Part shown: in pieces, positions 42,264 to 55,000 of the stretch
Position numbering within the stretch: the first letter of the stretch is position 1
How the letters are laid out: the number at the start of each line of letters is the position of its first letter
Assembly: GCA_028673005.1 (NCBI GenBank)
Contig: CM054116.1
Location: forward strand, 23,041,840-23,105,839
Direction: 5' to 3'
Source of the DNA: Tanypteryx hageni
Lineage: Eukaryota; Arthropoda; Insecta; Odonata; Petaluridae
DNA: 64,000 bases
Translations under genes and position numbers: made by a program
Notes under the pieces: generated by a model
Databases searched by the model: none
What the model was told of the DNA's origin: nothing
What the model saw: the letters and a program-made list of their open reading frames with translations, nothing else

Positions 42264-45200
42264 ATCCTTAAATGATGTCACAGCATTTTTGGGATTTTTG
42301 ACCACCCCCTCCCCCCTCTGTCACAAAGTGTCACATATAGCTTCACCCCCCCCCCCTCCCATGTCACAAAACCTTGTCCTTTTTAATTTAGTCATATTGG
42401 CTATATAAAATTAATGATATGTCCAGACATAATTTGTACAATGTTTCATCTGTTACTACATGAAAGAAATTCAATACATTCAAATAAAATTATTGCTTTT
42501 TAGAAGTACATATTATAGATAACTAAATACTTAAATGCAGCTGATATTCCATTGTCTGCAAATACAATACTAATTAATATAAAAATTACATGTATATACT
42601 CTTTAAACAATGTCTGGCAACTCCAACAATGTACGAAGTTTATGCTTTTATAACTTCCAGATTAACCCATCTCTATTTTTGTAACTTTACTAACTATGGA
42701 ATACATTCATTAAAAGCAATAACAATTAATAAAAATTTTAAAAATGGATATAAACAAAATGAAAAATTTGAACAACTTATAAATTAAAATTCTTTCCATG
42801 GCGTTCGGAAAATCTCATCCATACTATAAATATGCATATTATTTGAATCTCCATCATCTGTATTATATTTTATTTATTCAAATCCAAATTTTCTTCATCA
42901 ATTCATTCTGCATATTGAACATTTTCCTGGTTTGTTATAATAGCCATCATTTCACGCTGTCGTCTAGCAGCAATACGAATTGGCCTAACTCTTTCCTGAA
43001 TTTGTGGCATGGTCTCTGTCTGCTTATGTATCTTATAGTGTTTCTGTAACATGACATTTGAAGCAAAATACAGATTGCAGGTATTGCATATTCGATTTCT
43101 TAATTCCTTTTGAATAGATGGGCAGTATAGATCATATGGCATAATTTTGAAACTTTTGGCAGATCTTGGTAATATTTCTTCCAAATCAATACTACTTGCA
43201 ATGAAAACAGATGGATACTTCAAATTAAGTTCTTGCTCATCTGTTGATAATGGAGCTTTTAAACCTTCATTTGTCTGTTTGATTGGAATAGGTGGAGGTA
43301 GGAATCGTTCCCTTAAAATACTGAAAATTGAGCTTCGAGGTGCTGAACAACAGTTTGTGTCTCTGCACTTCACAATCTGTGTAATATATTGGCTAGTCCT
43401 CAAATGCTTTGATGACCAAACAGCATCTGCTGTCAACAAATTTTCAGGATTAATCTCTGAATTTTCTGTACTTATATATTTGGCTACAGTTGGAAATCCA
43501 TCAATTACCATTTGCCCCCATATTTCTGCCAATGTATTGCCACAATATTCAAAGCTTTCTTTTTCAAGGTCATCGTGAATCATTTTGCCTTGTGAATCAA
43601 GATGGCTTCCATAATGCTCAAGAGGAAGAATAACTCCAGACAGTTCCTTACTTAAAGGTGCCATCCTTCTCTCAACACGATTGAAAGAACTCCTGCCAGG
43701 TGCATTGGTTGCAATAAAAAGGTCATCCAAATTATATTTTAAAAAGTGATTGATTCCAACATCAATTACCTTCTGGTATCGAGGATTCTCATCAGGGCCA
43801 CCATCCACAGTAAAAATTACCACCGGTTTTACTTCGTTCTGAAACCTTGTGATACTTTCAAATTCGGGTAACTTCAAAAGTATTTCAAAGTCATATGCAT
43901 GTGAAAATGCTGTTGAAGAAGAGTGCTTACCGGATCTGATAGCTATAAAGGTTGAGCCTGAATATCCTACTGCAGTTGGATCACCATTTCCATTTTTTTA
44001 AATTTCAATTCCAGCATAAACTGAAGGTATCAACTTATGTCTGGCAGCTACAACCCAATCATGATCAGGTAAACTTACTCGATACTCAACATGCATGACC
44101 AATGGAGATTGCTCCTTTGCTGCTGTTAAGCCAAGTGGCACTCAAGCCTTATCATCTTGGCTCAAGAAGCATACTTCATTTGGTCCAAGAATTGAAGCAA
44201 TTTCTTCCAAATGATTAATAGTTACTCTGCAAAATTGCCCATCAACATGTTGGAAGTGTGCATCATTTTGAGCTTTCATGAGCTTGACTGGGACAGTGAT
44301 AACATGCCGTTTCCCTTCTAAAGATGAACTGCATTTAGGAAGTAAGCGAACATAAACGCCATTTCGACTTATATTAAAGCTGATCTTATTTAATTCTTCA
44401 GTAAGCTCATCCAAAGTTTTGATACCTCTCAAAGAATCTTCATTTCGTCGTTCATGTGATGCAGAACCATGGATAGCTATATTAATAATAGCTTTTAACA
44501 ACTCTGGCTGATCCAGTTCAACTCTTGGTCTACCTACTGTATCTCTCTTCTTTAAAACTTCTTTAGTTTATGGATTATTTTCACAAATTTCTTCTAGTTT
44601 TCTTTTTCTTTCATCTCTTGATTTTTTCTGTCGTTGTTGGTCAGATGTTTTTATTTTAAGCTCTCTTTCGAGTTCTCTTTTCTTTTTCTCGTTTTGTTTG
44701 AGTTTTTCGAGTTGTTCATTAGTAAGTTGCCCACAACTCTTTCTTTTATAAAGTCCTACTAAATCACTGTTTATTATATCTATTTTTTTTTCTTAGTTCA
44801 TCTTGTACTTTTGTTTTTGGTTTATTGACAATATCTACAATGCAAGATGTAGAAGATTGTTCTTTAGGAATACTAGTTGATTTCTCAGGAACTACACTTT
44901 GAACTTTTTTCTCCAAAGTAGTGATATTTGATACTCTTCATTGTTTTTCCAAAAAGCATAATAAAGTTCCTTTATTTTTCACTGCTAAAGCTTCATTTTC
45001 TTTAATGATGGAGGTCACTATTGATGGTAAATTCTGCATTTTTTTAATACGATTCCAAATTTTTACAGTTTCATGCTGCACATCCTTTGGTTTCTTTGAT
45101 GGTTTTGACTTTAAGTATGACTTAAATAATGATTGAAATAGTTCACCTTTATCCATTCTGTAAATAAGAGGATAATTATTTTATATTTACATAAATATAG

Positions 45201-46134
45201 ATATTGTACAAATCAAGTCCATAATATTTAAAAGCCTTAAAAAGAAGCAGCTCTTATTATTTTCCTTATTTTAATTCCAATGAAAAGTACGATTTAAATA
45301 CTAGATCCATTCACATATTTTATTAAGTATTTAACTCAAAAAAATTCAGTTATCATGATTTTCTTGTTAAAAATATTCTAGTATTTGAATAAAACAGCAG
45401 TTTTTTTATTACATTCTGAAATACAAAAATAAATATTTAATTTTAAATTATAAACTAATATGTATATACTGATGACTTGCCAATATTTTAATAGTGAGTT
45501 CTCTAAAATATTTTTTTCTTGTCCAAAAACGAAAAATAACTAAAAGCATTATTTTAGAAAAATTATTGTATAAATAATGTTTACAAAACATTCTCTTTGA
45601 AAAATTAACAAATGATTATTATTTTAGTTCTATTATAATTAAGAATGACTTCATTTCATGACTAAAACTTACCAAGACTTTTTACGGTAGGCAATTAAAA
45701 ATAGTAACTAACATTAACATGGCTTGGTTTTAGCCACTTTACTGTAAATGAATATGATACAATAACAGTCAAGGAGACTAGAACATAGAGGAGGACTAGA
45801 ACACCAACACAATAACAACTTAAGCTGATAATTAAGTATACAGCTTATTATAATAGTTATTGGAGTTTTTCTGTGAGGTTTAGTTTTGCATTGTTTTTCA
45901 ACTGTTATTTACAGGTTTCCACCAGAGGGCCAGTGGCAGGAAAGACAAGTAAAACAGAGAATAAATAAAAGTTAGTGAATGTCACTTCAAGGAAATAAAG
46001 CACAAGATCTTGGCAAAAACCTTTACTTATTTGTGACATCACATTGTTTTACATATACTCCACCCCCCCTTGTCACAAAATGTCACATATTCCCAGACCC
46101 CCCCTCCCCCTTAAGCGTGACATCATTTAAGGAT
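42264..46134 (-). mobile_element. Decayed DNA transposon with GTCAC-rich ends
   Basis: ATCCTTAAATGATGTCAC at 42264-42281 is repeated in inverse at the right end (GTGACATCATTTAAGGAT, 46117-46134). Both ends hold C-rich tracts alternating with TGTCACAAA.TGTCACATA motifs (42312-42400 and 46034-46110). The 3.87 kb between them holds one minus-strand transposase-like pseudogene. The duplication may be only AT, if the termini start at CCTTAAATG. I do not recall this end type being tied to a named superfamily. Confidence 0.7.
42903..45156 (-). pseudogene. Uncharacterised DDE-like transposase with C-terminal C2H2 finger
   Basis: N-terminal part (45156-44938) and a Lys/Glu-rich coiled coil (about 44770-44580). 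Next is the domain around GPNEVCFLSQDDKA (candidate first Asp), and then VDGGPDENPRY (second Asp) and APGRSSFNRVERRMAPLS (Glu). These resemble the DGG...PPGTSKWN..EH pattern of ISAzo13-like DDE transposases. A C2H2 finger CNTC...LQKHYKIH follows near the C-terminus. In-frame stops at 44142-44144, 43998-44000 and near 44575, and probable shifts between 44900 and 44600, show it is dead. DDE identity is inference. Confidence 0.7.
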
Positions 46135-48918
46135 GGCCCCTTAAACAAAAGTACGAACATATATTTTATATATTTAAAAAAAGTGATTCTCTCCTTCTCA
46201 TCTAGAAAATGGCTAAGACTAAGACTAAATTGATCATCTTTAAGCAAAAAAATTATAACACATAAATATTTAGTTTCTCATGTAGAAGTACATAGAGAAA
46301 GTATTGTATTAGTGAAAAATTGACTTCGAGATTGCAACAGAAATACATGTTTTAGCAATGCCAGATTACCCGGGGTGTAGTGGCCCAGACAGTGTGTGTG
46401 GGATTGTGTGGTGGTGGTCTATGAAAAGTGTGTGCCAGGACCTCTGATTTTCTTAATCCGACCTTGCATTTTAGGTGTCCCAGAGTTCAAAAAGTGGTTC
46501 TTGTCATGCTGTCTGTCTGTGCACAGCTCTAGAGCCTAAACGGTTAAACTAAATTTAATTATATTTAGGCTTACTATTATCCACAATAGAAACTACTAAG
46601 AGATCAATGATATAGCACAAAAATGTTGATTTTCACAAAATGTTGATTTATTCTAGAATGGCTCAAACAATTTTCATTAAAAGTCAATCAGTAATAGAGA
46701 TTGGTGACATTAGCAATAATGTATGAGCCATATTTCTAAAACAAATAAGTAGCTATATATCAACATTATAATATACCAATTTTTATGTACAGCTATCCCC
46801 AGTTACCTCAACAATCTTGGTCCAGCAATAACGCTTCAGTGTCACTGTGCCTTTGCCAATCCACATAATACTTGATATTCATGTATAGTATAACTATTTA
46901 CCAAGTTTGATTTTCATATATATGAGATAATATAATATTACCATTTATGCGCAGAAAACATTTTCTGCGATTACCTAGATAGTTTTTGTAGCAGTAGGAT
47001 TTCCTTCCATTCAGGAAAGTGTAGTGAGACCAGATCCATATGTATATGAGAAAGTTAGTGCAATCTATATTGAATTGATTTTTTAAAATTAATTACTTAA
47101 TCTCCTTAAACCTGCTACATAAATAAAACTTAAAATAGAATTATTTCTTTCTAGAATTTAGCAGCCAATAATTTCTGAAATGATAATTGTAAAATTTCCC
47201 AATAGGCATCCTTATATAATAAATCTCAAGTGTCCGTCTGTCTGTCTGTCCCAGTAATTTTGGGCATATAGCAATGGAATTAAGAGCTGAAACTTTCACA
47301 ATCGTTAATACCTAGAAAAATCAAACATCCTGGAAAAAGTCCTGGAATCGACTCTGGGAGACGATTATATATTCCCATAAGTTTACATGGGATTTTCGAT
47401 TTTTCAAGGTGTAAGGTTTATTTCATTCAGTCATTAAAATATGTAAATATGGACCGAATTTCCCCGTTTTTGTTTTATTCTACGGCTAAAACTATAAAAT
47501 ATCTTATTCTTGTGATGTTTAGATGTTTTAAAATTTGTCAGAAACACGCATTTCTTTTCAAGGCGACCCACATTGTTGCCTCCGATTGAATTAGCGTCTA
47601 TTAAGCCTTCAAATAGACGAAATAATTGCATTCGCGAGTTTTATGAAACATCAAAATTATTGTTGTAGCAACGTCAAACATAATAGATAGCAACGTAAAT
47701 AATTTCAGATAACCTATAAAGCTCATTTGTATTGATTTATATTAAAAGTAGCAGCCTTTAACCCTTTGCACTCATATTTTTTCATATAGTGATTCCCAGC
47801 CAGCTCAGGTTTTTTTCATGTTAATTCTTACATTTTAACTTCTCTTATTTTCTTCTTCTAAACTGTTGGAATCCGAGGTGTTTTAAGCTTCACCCATCAG
47901 ACAGCTATACATCACCTTTTCCAGAGTTACACGTTTAGAAGACATCAGAGCGAAGATCTTAGAAAGTTATGGACAAGGAAAGATGAGAGATGGTCGTTTC
48001 TACACAAGAAATATTGTTTATAAAGAAATATTACGAGATTTTTTGGAACATATTATATGAATTTGTAAAATCTTTTTCGAATATTTCTGTTTTTATTTTA
48101 ATTTTACTAACTACTTCTTACTATCGGAATTACCCATTGCATATAACAGTAAAGTCTGTGTGTGTCTATATATAAGTTTTTAACACACACACCCTTCAGA
48201 AGTTAAATTTAAATCACACTACAAAGTCCCGTTGATGTTCAATGGGTAATTCCTCTAGTTTTGTTATACATCCAAAAAGATTTGAGAATCCAAAAAGCAT
48301 TTTCTTTAATAACAATTTTTTGGTAAGATTGAACAGTTTGTGCTAAAGCAATTTTGTTTTTAGTGAGAAATTTTACTCCCTGTTATATCTGAATATTTAA
48401 TTTACTGTATTCTTAAGGTTAAATTTTGTATGATATTTCCTCTGGTAAATTTTGTATTTTAATTACAATATATTAATATAATGAAATATTATTATAAAAT
48501 GGTTTAATAGTATTTCAATGATATATACCATATTTAAAGATACTGTACAAGCAAGTCATTAATTTTCTCTCATTAGTAAGTTGTTTGTGAATAATATAAA
48601 TCCTACAAGTTATAATAATGAGATTCTTAATTTGCTTATCTGGAAAATACTAGTTAATTCATGATGCATAAGTATAAAATGTTAATGAACTGTTCTAAAG
48701 GTTATGGTACTCAATTCAAAACAAAAAAAATTAACAAGAGACATGGATATTTCAGTCACTCAAGTAACTTTTATATGGAAAAAATACAAAATGTTTTCCT
48801 TACAAAAAAACCAACTACTTTTTAACAAGTGATATATCACAGATATCAAATAGAGAGAAAAAGAGATTCAAAAATATTTCATTGAGTGGCAACAATTCTT
48901 AACAGTCGGAGATAAATT
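46135..48918. other. Region downstream of SHMT with dispersed repeats
   Basis: At 46290-46500 there is a copy of the AGAAAGTATTGT..TGAAAAATTGAC repeat that also occurs at 52311-52890. At 47229-47430 a second repeat opens with CTGTCTGTCTGTCCCAG and ends CCCATAAGTTTACATGGGATT, a string also seen near 38107 and 35060. No gene is recognised. The SHMT 3' untranslated region must lie just left of 48919, but I see no clear poly(A) signal. Confidence 0.5.
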
Positions 48919-49049
48919 TTAATGATCCCCAAACCCTGGCATGGGAAATTGAGAAGCAAAGCTATTTACTTCCTTTTTGAGATCAGCCATTTTACTCTTA
49001 ATCTCCGAGTTTCCTTCCAAATATTCTTTGTAATCTTTTATCTTAGTTC
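48919..49049 (-). CDS. Shmt: SHMT terminal exon
   Basis: 131 bases from acceptor TTTTTCAG to the TAA at 48919-48921. It codes for [20 protein letters not shown] and on to the conserved FPMPGF end. Confidence 0.95.
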
Positions 49050-52000
49050 CTGAAAAAGTTAAATCAAGTTTCAGGTAAATTATTTTAACAATGAATTGAT
49101 AAAGTAAGCAAGCATCATTATATTTACCTGAAGCTGCTTTTGCATCAACCACTATGGACATTGCTTTGTCAAAGAATTCAATGACTTGTTCAAAGTCTTT
49201 CTCTTTAAAGTTCCGAGATGTCAAAGCTGGGGCACCTTTAATATGAATGCAATTTTCAGTACAATTCTACATTAAAAGAGTGATAAAAACGTTTTTTAAC
49301 TACAAGCACTAACAATACATGGTTAAATTTGACATACATACAATCAAAAGAATCACATGTAAACTGTTTACTATAAAAAATTACCTTGGTGAATTGTCAA
49401 AATTTTAGAATAAAAATATTTTATATAATTGATAACTTTTTACTCATTCCAAATAGAAAAGGTTTATTTAGCTTTATATTTAAATCTTTAGTGAATGTTA
49501 GGGGAAAACATAAGTAAACTACTTTGAACATAAGTGAAATTATAAGTTAAAGCAAAATTTGGTGCAATCTTTTTCTACATGCTCAAAAATAAAAAAAATA
49601 TGTACATCAGTACTTGTTTGTTTGATGATCAGGGCAAAAACCAAAGGCATAGCTAGAATTTACATCAGTATTTTTTCTACAATAATTCATTGCAAATGCA
49701 CAATATTTCCCCTTAACTATGGGTTAAATAGGCTTTTGTGGACTGGCTTGAAAACCTAACCACCATTTATAAAATTTTGTCTTTGAGAAATTGAGTTTCG
49801 GGTTCTGAACAAGACTTACAAACACACTTTTGGAACACAACCCATTCTTAACTTGGAAACCTATACATGAATCTAAAGATGATATTATTACATCTAATAT
49901 TTTTGTCTGGATGCAAATATTTCATATTTTCTTTAGATGAGAATAATGTATTCCAAGAATGTATGGCATAATATCACACTCAAAGCATAACTAATAATCT
50001 AAAAAATAATTGCAGTAAAAATAAAGGTAACCAAAAAAAGATTGCTAAATTTATTCTTTCTGCATCTTGTATTTTCTCCTTACCTTTGATACTACAAAAC
50101 GGCCATTAACACACCTACCCAACTCAACTGATTTTCAATATTTAACCACTATTTTCATAATTTAAAATGCGTTTTTTTGACATCTGTGAAAGTGATGGCT
50201 AACGTCAAACAGGTGAGAAAGTGAAGTAACCTATCATTGAAATTATTCATAATGAAAATGTAGACCTTCATTTTATATAGGATATACTAGACTGCAAGAG
50301 TTGATGGATGAAAGCAAGGGAAAAATTCTGTCCTGACTGGGAATCTATCTCGAGTCTTCCACTTGCAACGACCAAAGAAAAAGTGAAAGACCTAGTTTCA
50401 ATTTCCAGTCAGGACAAAATTTTTCACCTGCTTTCCATCAACTTTCCCATTGAAATAATTGCCAACAATAAAAATAAACTGTTTCAAGTATGCAAATCAT
50501 AAGTAATAAGAAAAAGAAATGTTATAAACTTACCAAGCCGAAGGCCTCCAGGAGTCATGGCACTTTTGTCTCCAGGACATGTGTTCTTATTCAGAGATAT
50601 GGAAGTACGATTGCACACCATTTCAGCTCGAGCTCCATCCAGCCCTTTTGGCCTAAGGTCTACCAGGAGTAAATGGTTATCTGTTCCACCAGATACTAAG
50701 GTGTAATTTTTTTTTAGCAGAGTCTTTGCCATTGCTTGAGCATTTTTAAGTACTTGTTCCTGATATCTTTTAAAATAGTCTGACTTAGCCTTCCAAAGAA
50801 ATAATGGGTTAATTAATAAAAATATCTACAGGATTAATCAAAAAAATGTTGACTATGAATTTTACCATAGCCATTGGGAAAATTAATAGAAATATTAGAA
50901 AACCCACAAAAATAAACAACACTGAATAACTTCACTCACTAAATTTTTTTCTAGGTTAATAAAATCATCACTCGCACACAGGGCCAGCACGAAGTACCAG
51001 CGAGCCGAGTGGCTGCCCAGGAAGCCAATGTCATGGAGGCACTATTTTGATCATCTATCCATTACTTGCAAGTGAATAAAAATTGGATACCAATTTATAA
51101 CGTGGAAAAAACTGGATTCTTGTATTTTTTTATTATCAATAATTTTGCAGAGTGATGAATAAATTAACATGTACTATGAAAATATCTCAACAAACCGTTA
51201 TGAAGGGGGGTGCTAGAGTTCTATCTCACCCAGGATACCAAAATACCTTGGGCCACTCCTGCTCATATATATAGACAATCAGAACCATGACAAGACATTT
51301 TTGTGCCCTAGCCAACGTCTTAAAAGTATGCCCCTCTCCTAATTTAAAAGTATACAGTATACTATTTTATCTCTCAAAAACCATTTTATTTACAATGTAG
51401 AAGTAAAATCAAATAAATAAAATCAGTTTTATAATATAAAATATTACACTTCGAGTTCAAATTGTCTTTTGTCATGCCCCTAAGTGTGCTGTGTCTTAGG
51501 TGGGTGTCTCGTTCGCCTACCCCTTGTCGTGGCTCTGTACACGATGTATACTATATTTGCTCATAGAATTCCCTGCATATTTTTCAAAAACTGTTCCTCT
51601 AAATTTTGGGTGTGGGCACAGCATACATATTCTGTAAAATCATAATATGGCACATAACTTGTCTACACAAAATATTCAGTAGTATGTACACACATTCTAA
51701 ATTCCCTGTGTCTCACATTCACCAACTGTGAGCATTAAAATTATAGCCACTTTTTAGGATCAAACAACAATTGCTACAAGACCCACAAAGCAAAGAGAAT
51801 AAAAGAGAGAATAGGTACCATACCAACTCATTCCCATCACTTAATCCATGCTTCTAAAAAGGAAAGTAATTAATAATAATAATAATAATTTATTTTATCC
51901 AAAGATATGGAAAATATATGTATAGCACAAGAGGGAAAATTCAATAGAACTGAGACAATCAATATGTAATACAATATATGTTATTCACAAATTAATAAAA

Positions 52001-55000
52001 CTTAGATTACAGAATACGATTTCGATACCATGGGTAATATTTCTCATTTAGAAATTCATTAATAGAGTAGTCAAGTTAGTGATTAAAAATTGAATTAGTT
52101 TATTTTTGAATCTGTAAAATTCTCCCATGGACTAATTTCATATGGGAGTTTTAAGTTGTTTTTAAGCATTCAATGATCTCAGGTTTTTCAGCATAGGCTT
52201 TGGTTTCTGTAAGCTAATTTTCAGTTTCAGTGACATATCTGTTCAAGATTAGCCTTATACAATTGCTTTATCAATGTAATAAGGATATACATCTGCTATA
52301 GATAATTTTTACTTTCTCCATATGCAGTATAGGGGAAAGTATTGTTTTCATGAAAAAAATCGACCTTGAGATTTCAATGGAAATATGTACGTTTTGAGGT
52401 TCCCTGAACACGTTTTCACCATTTTCTCGATGATGTCTGTGTGTATGCAATAGAAATTTTGTGGATGCTCTAACTCAAAAACTATTAATCTGATCAATGC
52501 AAAATTTAATATTTGACATTTTTGTTAAAGGGACAAGAGTTGATTGATTAGTTTTTGGTTAAAATCAGTCAACAAAAAGTGCGTGTTTACCCTTGTCACT
52601 TACCCATTTTTTACTTTCTCCATACACAAAGTATAGACAAAGTATTGTTATGAAAAAAATCAAATTCGAGATTTCAACAGAAATACGTTTAAAGGTCCCC
52701 TGAACACGTTTTCACTATTTTCTTGATGATGTCTGTGTGTCTGTGATCAGGATTTTGTGGGTGCTCTAACTCAAAAACTATTAATCAGATCAACACGAAC
52801 TTTTATATTTGACATTTCTGTTAAAGGGAAAAGAATTGATTAGTTTTTGGTAAAAATCGGTCAACCGAAAGTGTGTTTACTATTGTAAGATCAGTTTCTT
52901 TGAAATATTTGCTTTAATATTTGATAAATGTAAAAAAGTACTGGAATAAGTGTTGTAGTAAATTTAATTTTCTACAATTTTCGTTCGAAACATTTTCCCA
53001 TATAATAGAGTTTAAGAGATATTTTTAAAACTAATTTTTTAGCTGTCACCACCTACCGGCAACTATTGCAAACTATTTACGCTTAGTTATGTAACGCTCC
53101 TTTTTAGTGCTTTTCGTCATTGCTGAAAAGCACTATTATCGCCGTGATGTCTGTCCGTCCGTACGCACATATCAGGGAAGAATTGGCAGAACCGATTTCA
53201 ACCAAATTTAATTCATAGAATCTTCACATAAATATAGGACCAAAATAGCATATTTCAACTTGATCGACTCAGCAGGAGTGCCACAATTGGAAAAATAAAC
53301 TTTTCAGTAATTATGAATTTGGAAGGAATTGGCCAAACCGATTTTGACGAAATTTAGTATGAAGGTGTGCAACATTAAAAAACAAAATCAATATTTTTAA
53401 TGTAGCTATAGAAATCAGGACTGCCACAACACAAGTAATAAAAAAATTCTTCTTACAAGTATTTGTGTTGAACTGTTCCCATCAATTTTAACCAAATTTA
53501 AAATTTATAATGTACACATATATACAAAACCATAATAGCATATATGGACCAGATAAACCAAACAGGGGTGTCACACTTACAAATTAAATTCTTTCAATAA
53601 TTACAGATTTGGAAGGAATTGCCTGAATGGATTTCAACTAAATTCTGTACATAAGATTTGTACAAAATACCATAATAAAATCAAGATTTTTAAAGCGGAA
53701 ATAAAGAGCAGAGCTACCACAGTAAAAAGTAAAATTATATTTTTACACGTATTTATAGAGAACTGGCAGCATGAATTTTAATCCAATATGGTTCATATAA
53801 TCTTCATATAAATAAATAACCAAAACAGCATATTTCAACCGGATTGACTAAACAGGGCTACCACAATATCAAGGTTAGAATTTTTCTGTAACTATGAGTT
53901 TGGAAATTTTTAGATGAACCGATTTCAAAAAGAAATTTCACTTAGGGCGAGTATAGAATGGCAAAATGAAATGATTATGTTTCAAGCGTATCTATAAAGC
54001 AGGGCTACCACCATATAAGGAAAAATAATTCTCTGATTTCAAAGCAAATACATTAATACATGATTCCACTATGGCAAATTTGATAAAAAGCACTTATCAC
54101 AGGAAACCCATGCACATCCCTACTTGTTATTTTCTTAATTGTTGGAGTTTATCAGAAGGCTTCAGTTTGAATGTATTTCTGTTCTTTGTAGTCTAAATTT
54201 TTCTCTCAGTTCCTTAAAATATTTATTATGATGTGACCTATTTGGAATTTTTAGAAATATTACAGGTATTGAGAAAGTCATGTGGTGGCCACATCAGATT
54301 TTTTAAATATTTGCTTTAATACCTGATCAATGTAAAAAAACTACTGGAATAAAAGTTGTAGGTAATTTAATTTTCTAAAACCTTTGTTGGAAACATTATC
54401 CCATGTAATGCTTTTTTAAGAGATATTTTAAAAATTACATTTTTTAGCTGCTATCACCGCGCCACCTGGAGGCAACTTTTGTAAACATTTGAAACTTAGT
54501 TATGTCTTAGTAATGCTCCTTTTTAGTTTCTTAATTGTTGGAGTTTCATGGCTGTATCCAATATCAGAAGACTACGGTATGAGTTTATGTCTATGAATTT
54601 TTCTCGCAGTTCCTTAAAATCTTTATTACCATTTAACCTATTTGGAATTTTTAGAAATATTACAGGTATGGAGAAAGCCATGTGGTGGCCACACCAGATT
54701 TTTACTTTAACTTTTACTAAACTCGGTCCTTGCTTTATTACTATGCAAATGCAGTGTAGCAATATCCACATCCACTGTAGATGATGTAAAATTTAATTTT
54801 TTTTCTCAAATATTTAGTTTAAAAATTGTGCATGTGGAAATATAGTATTGTCCACAAGGAGAAATTTAAAGAGACAATTATGAAATTGCATTGAAATGGA
54901 TACTTGAATACAAAATAATTGTAACAATGTTCTTATTGTAATAATAATAATGGATGTTTCCAGCATTATACTACAAAAAAAAAACAATAAAATGAGAAAT

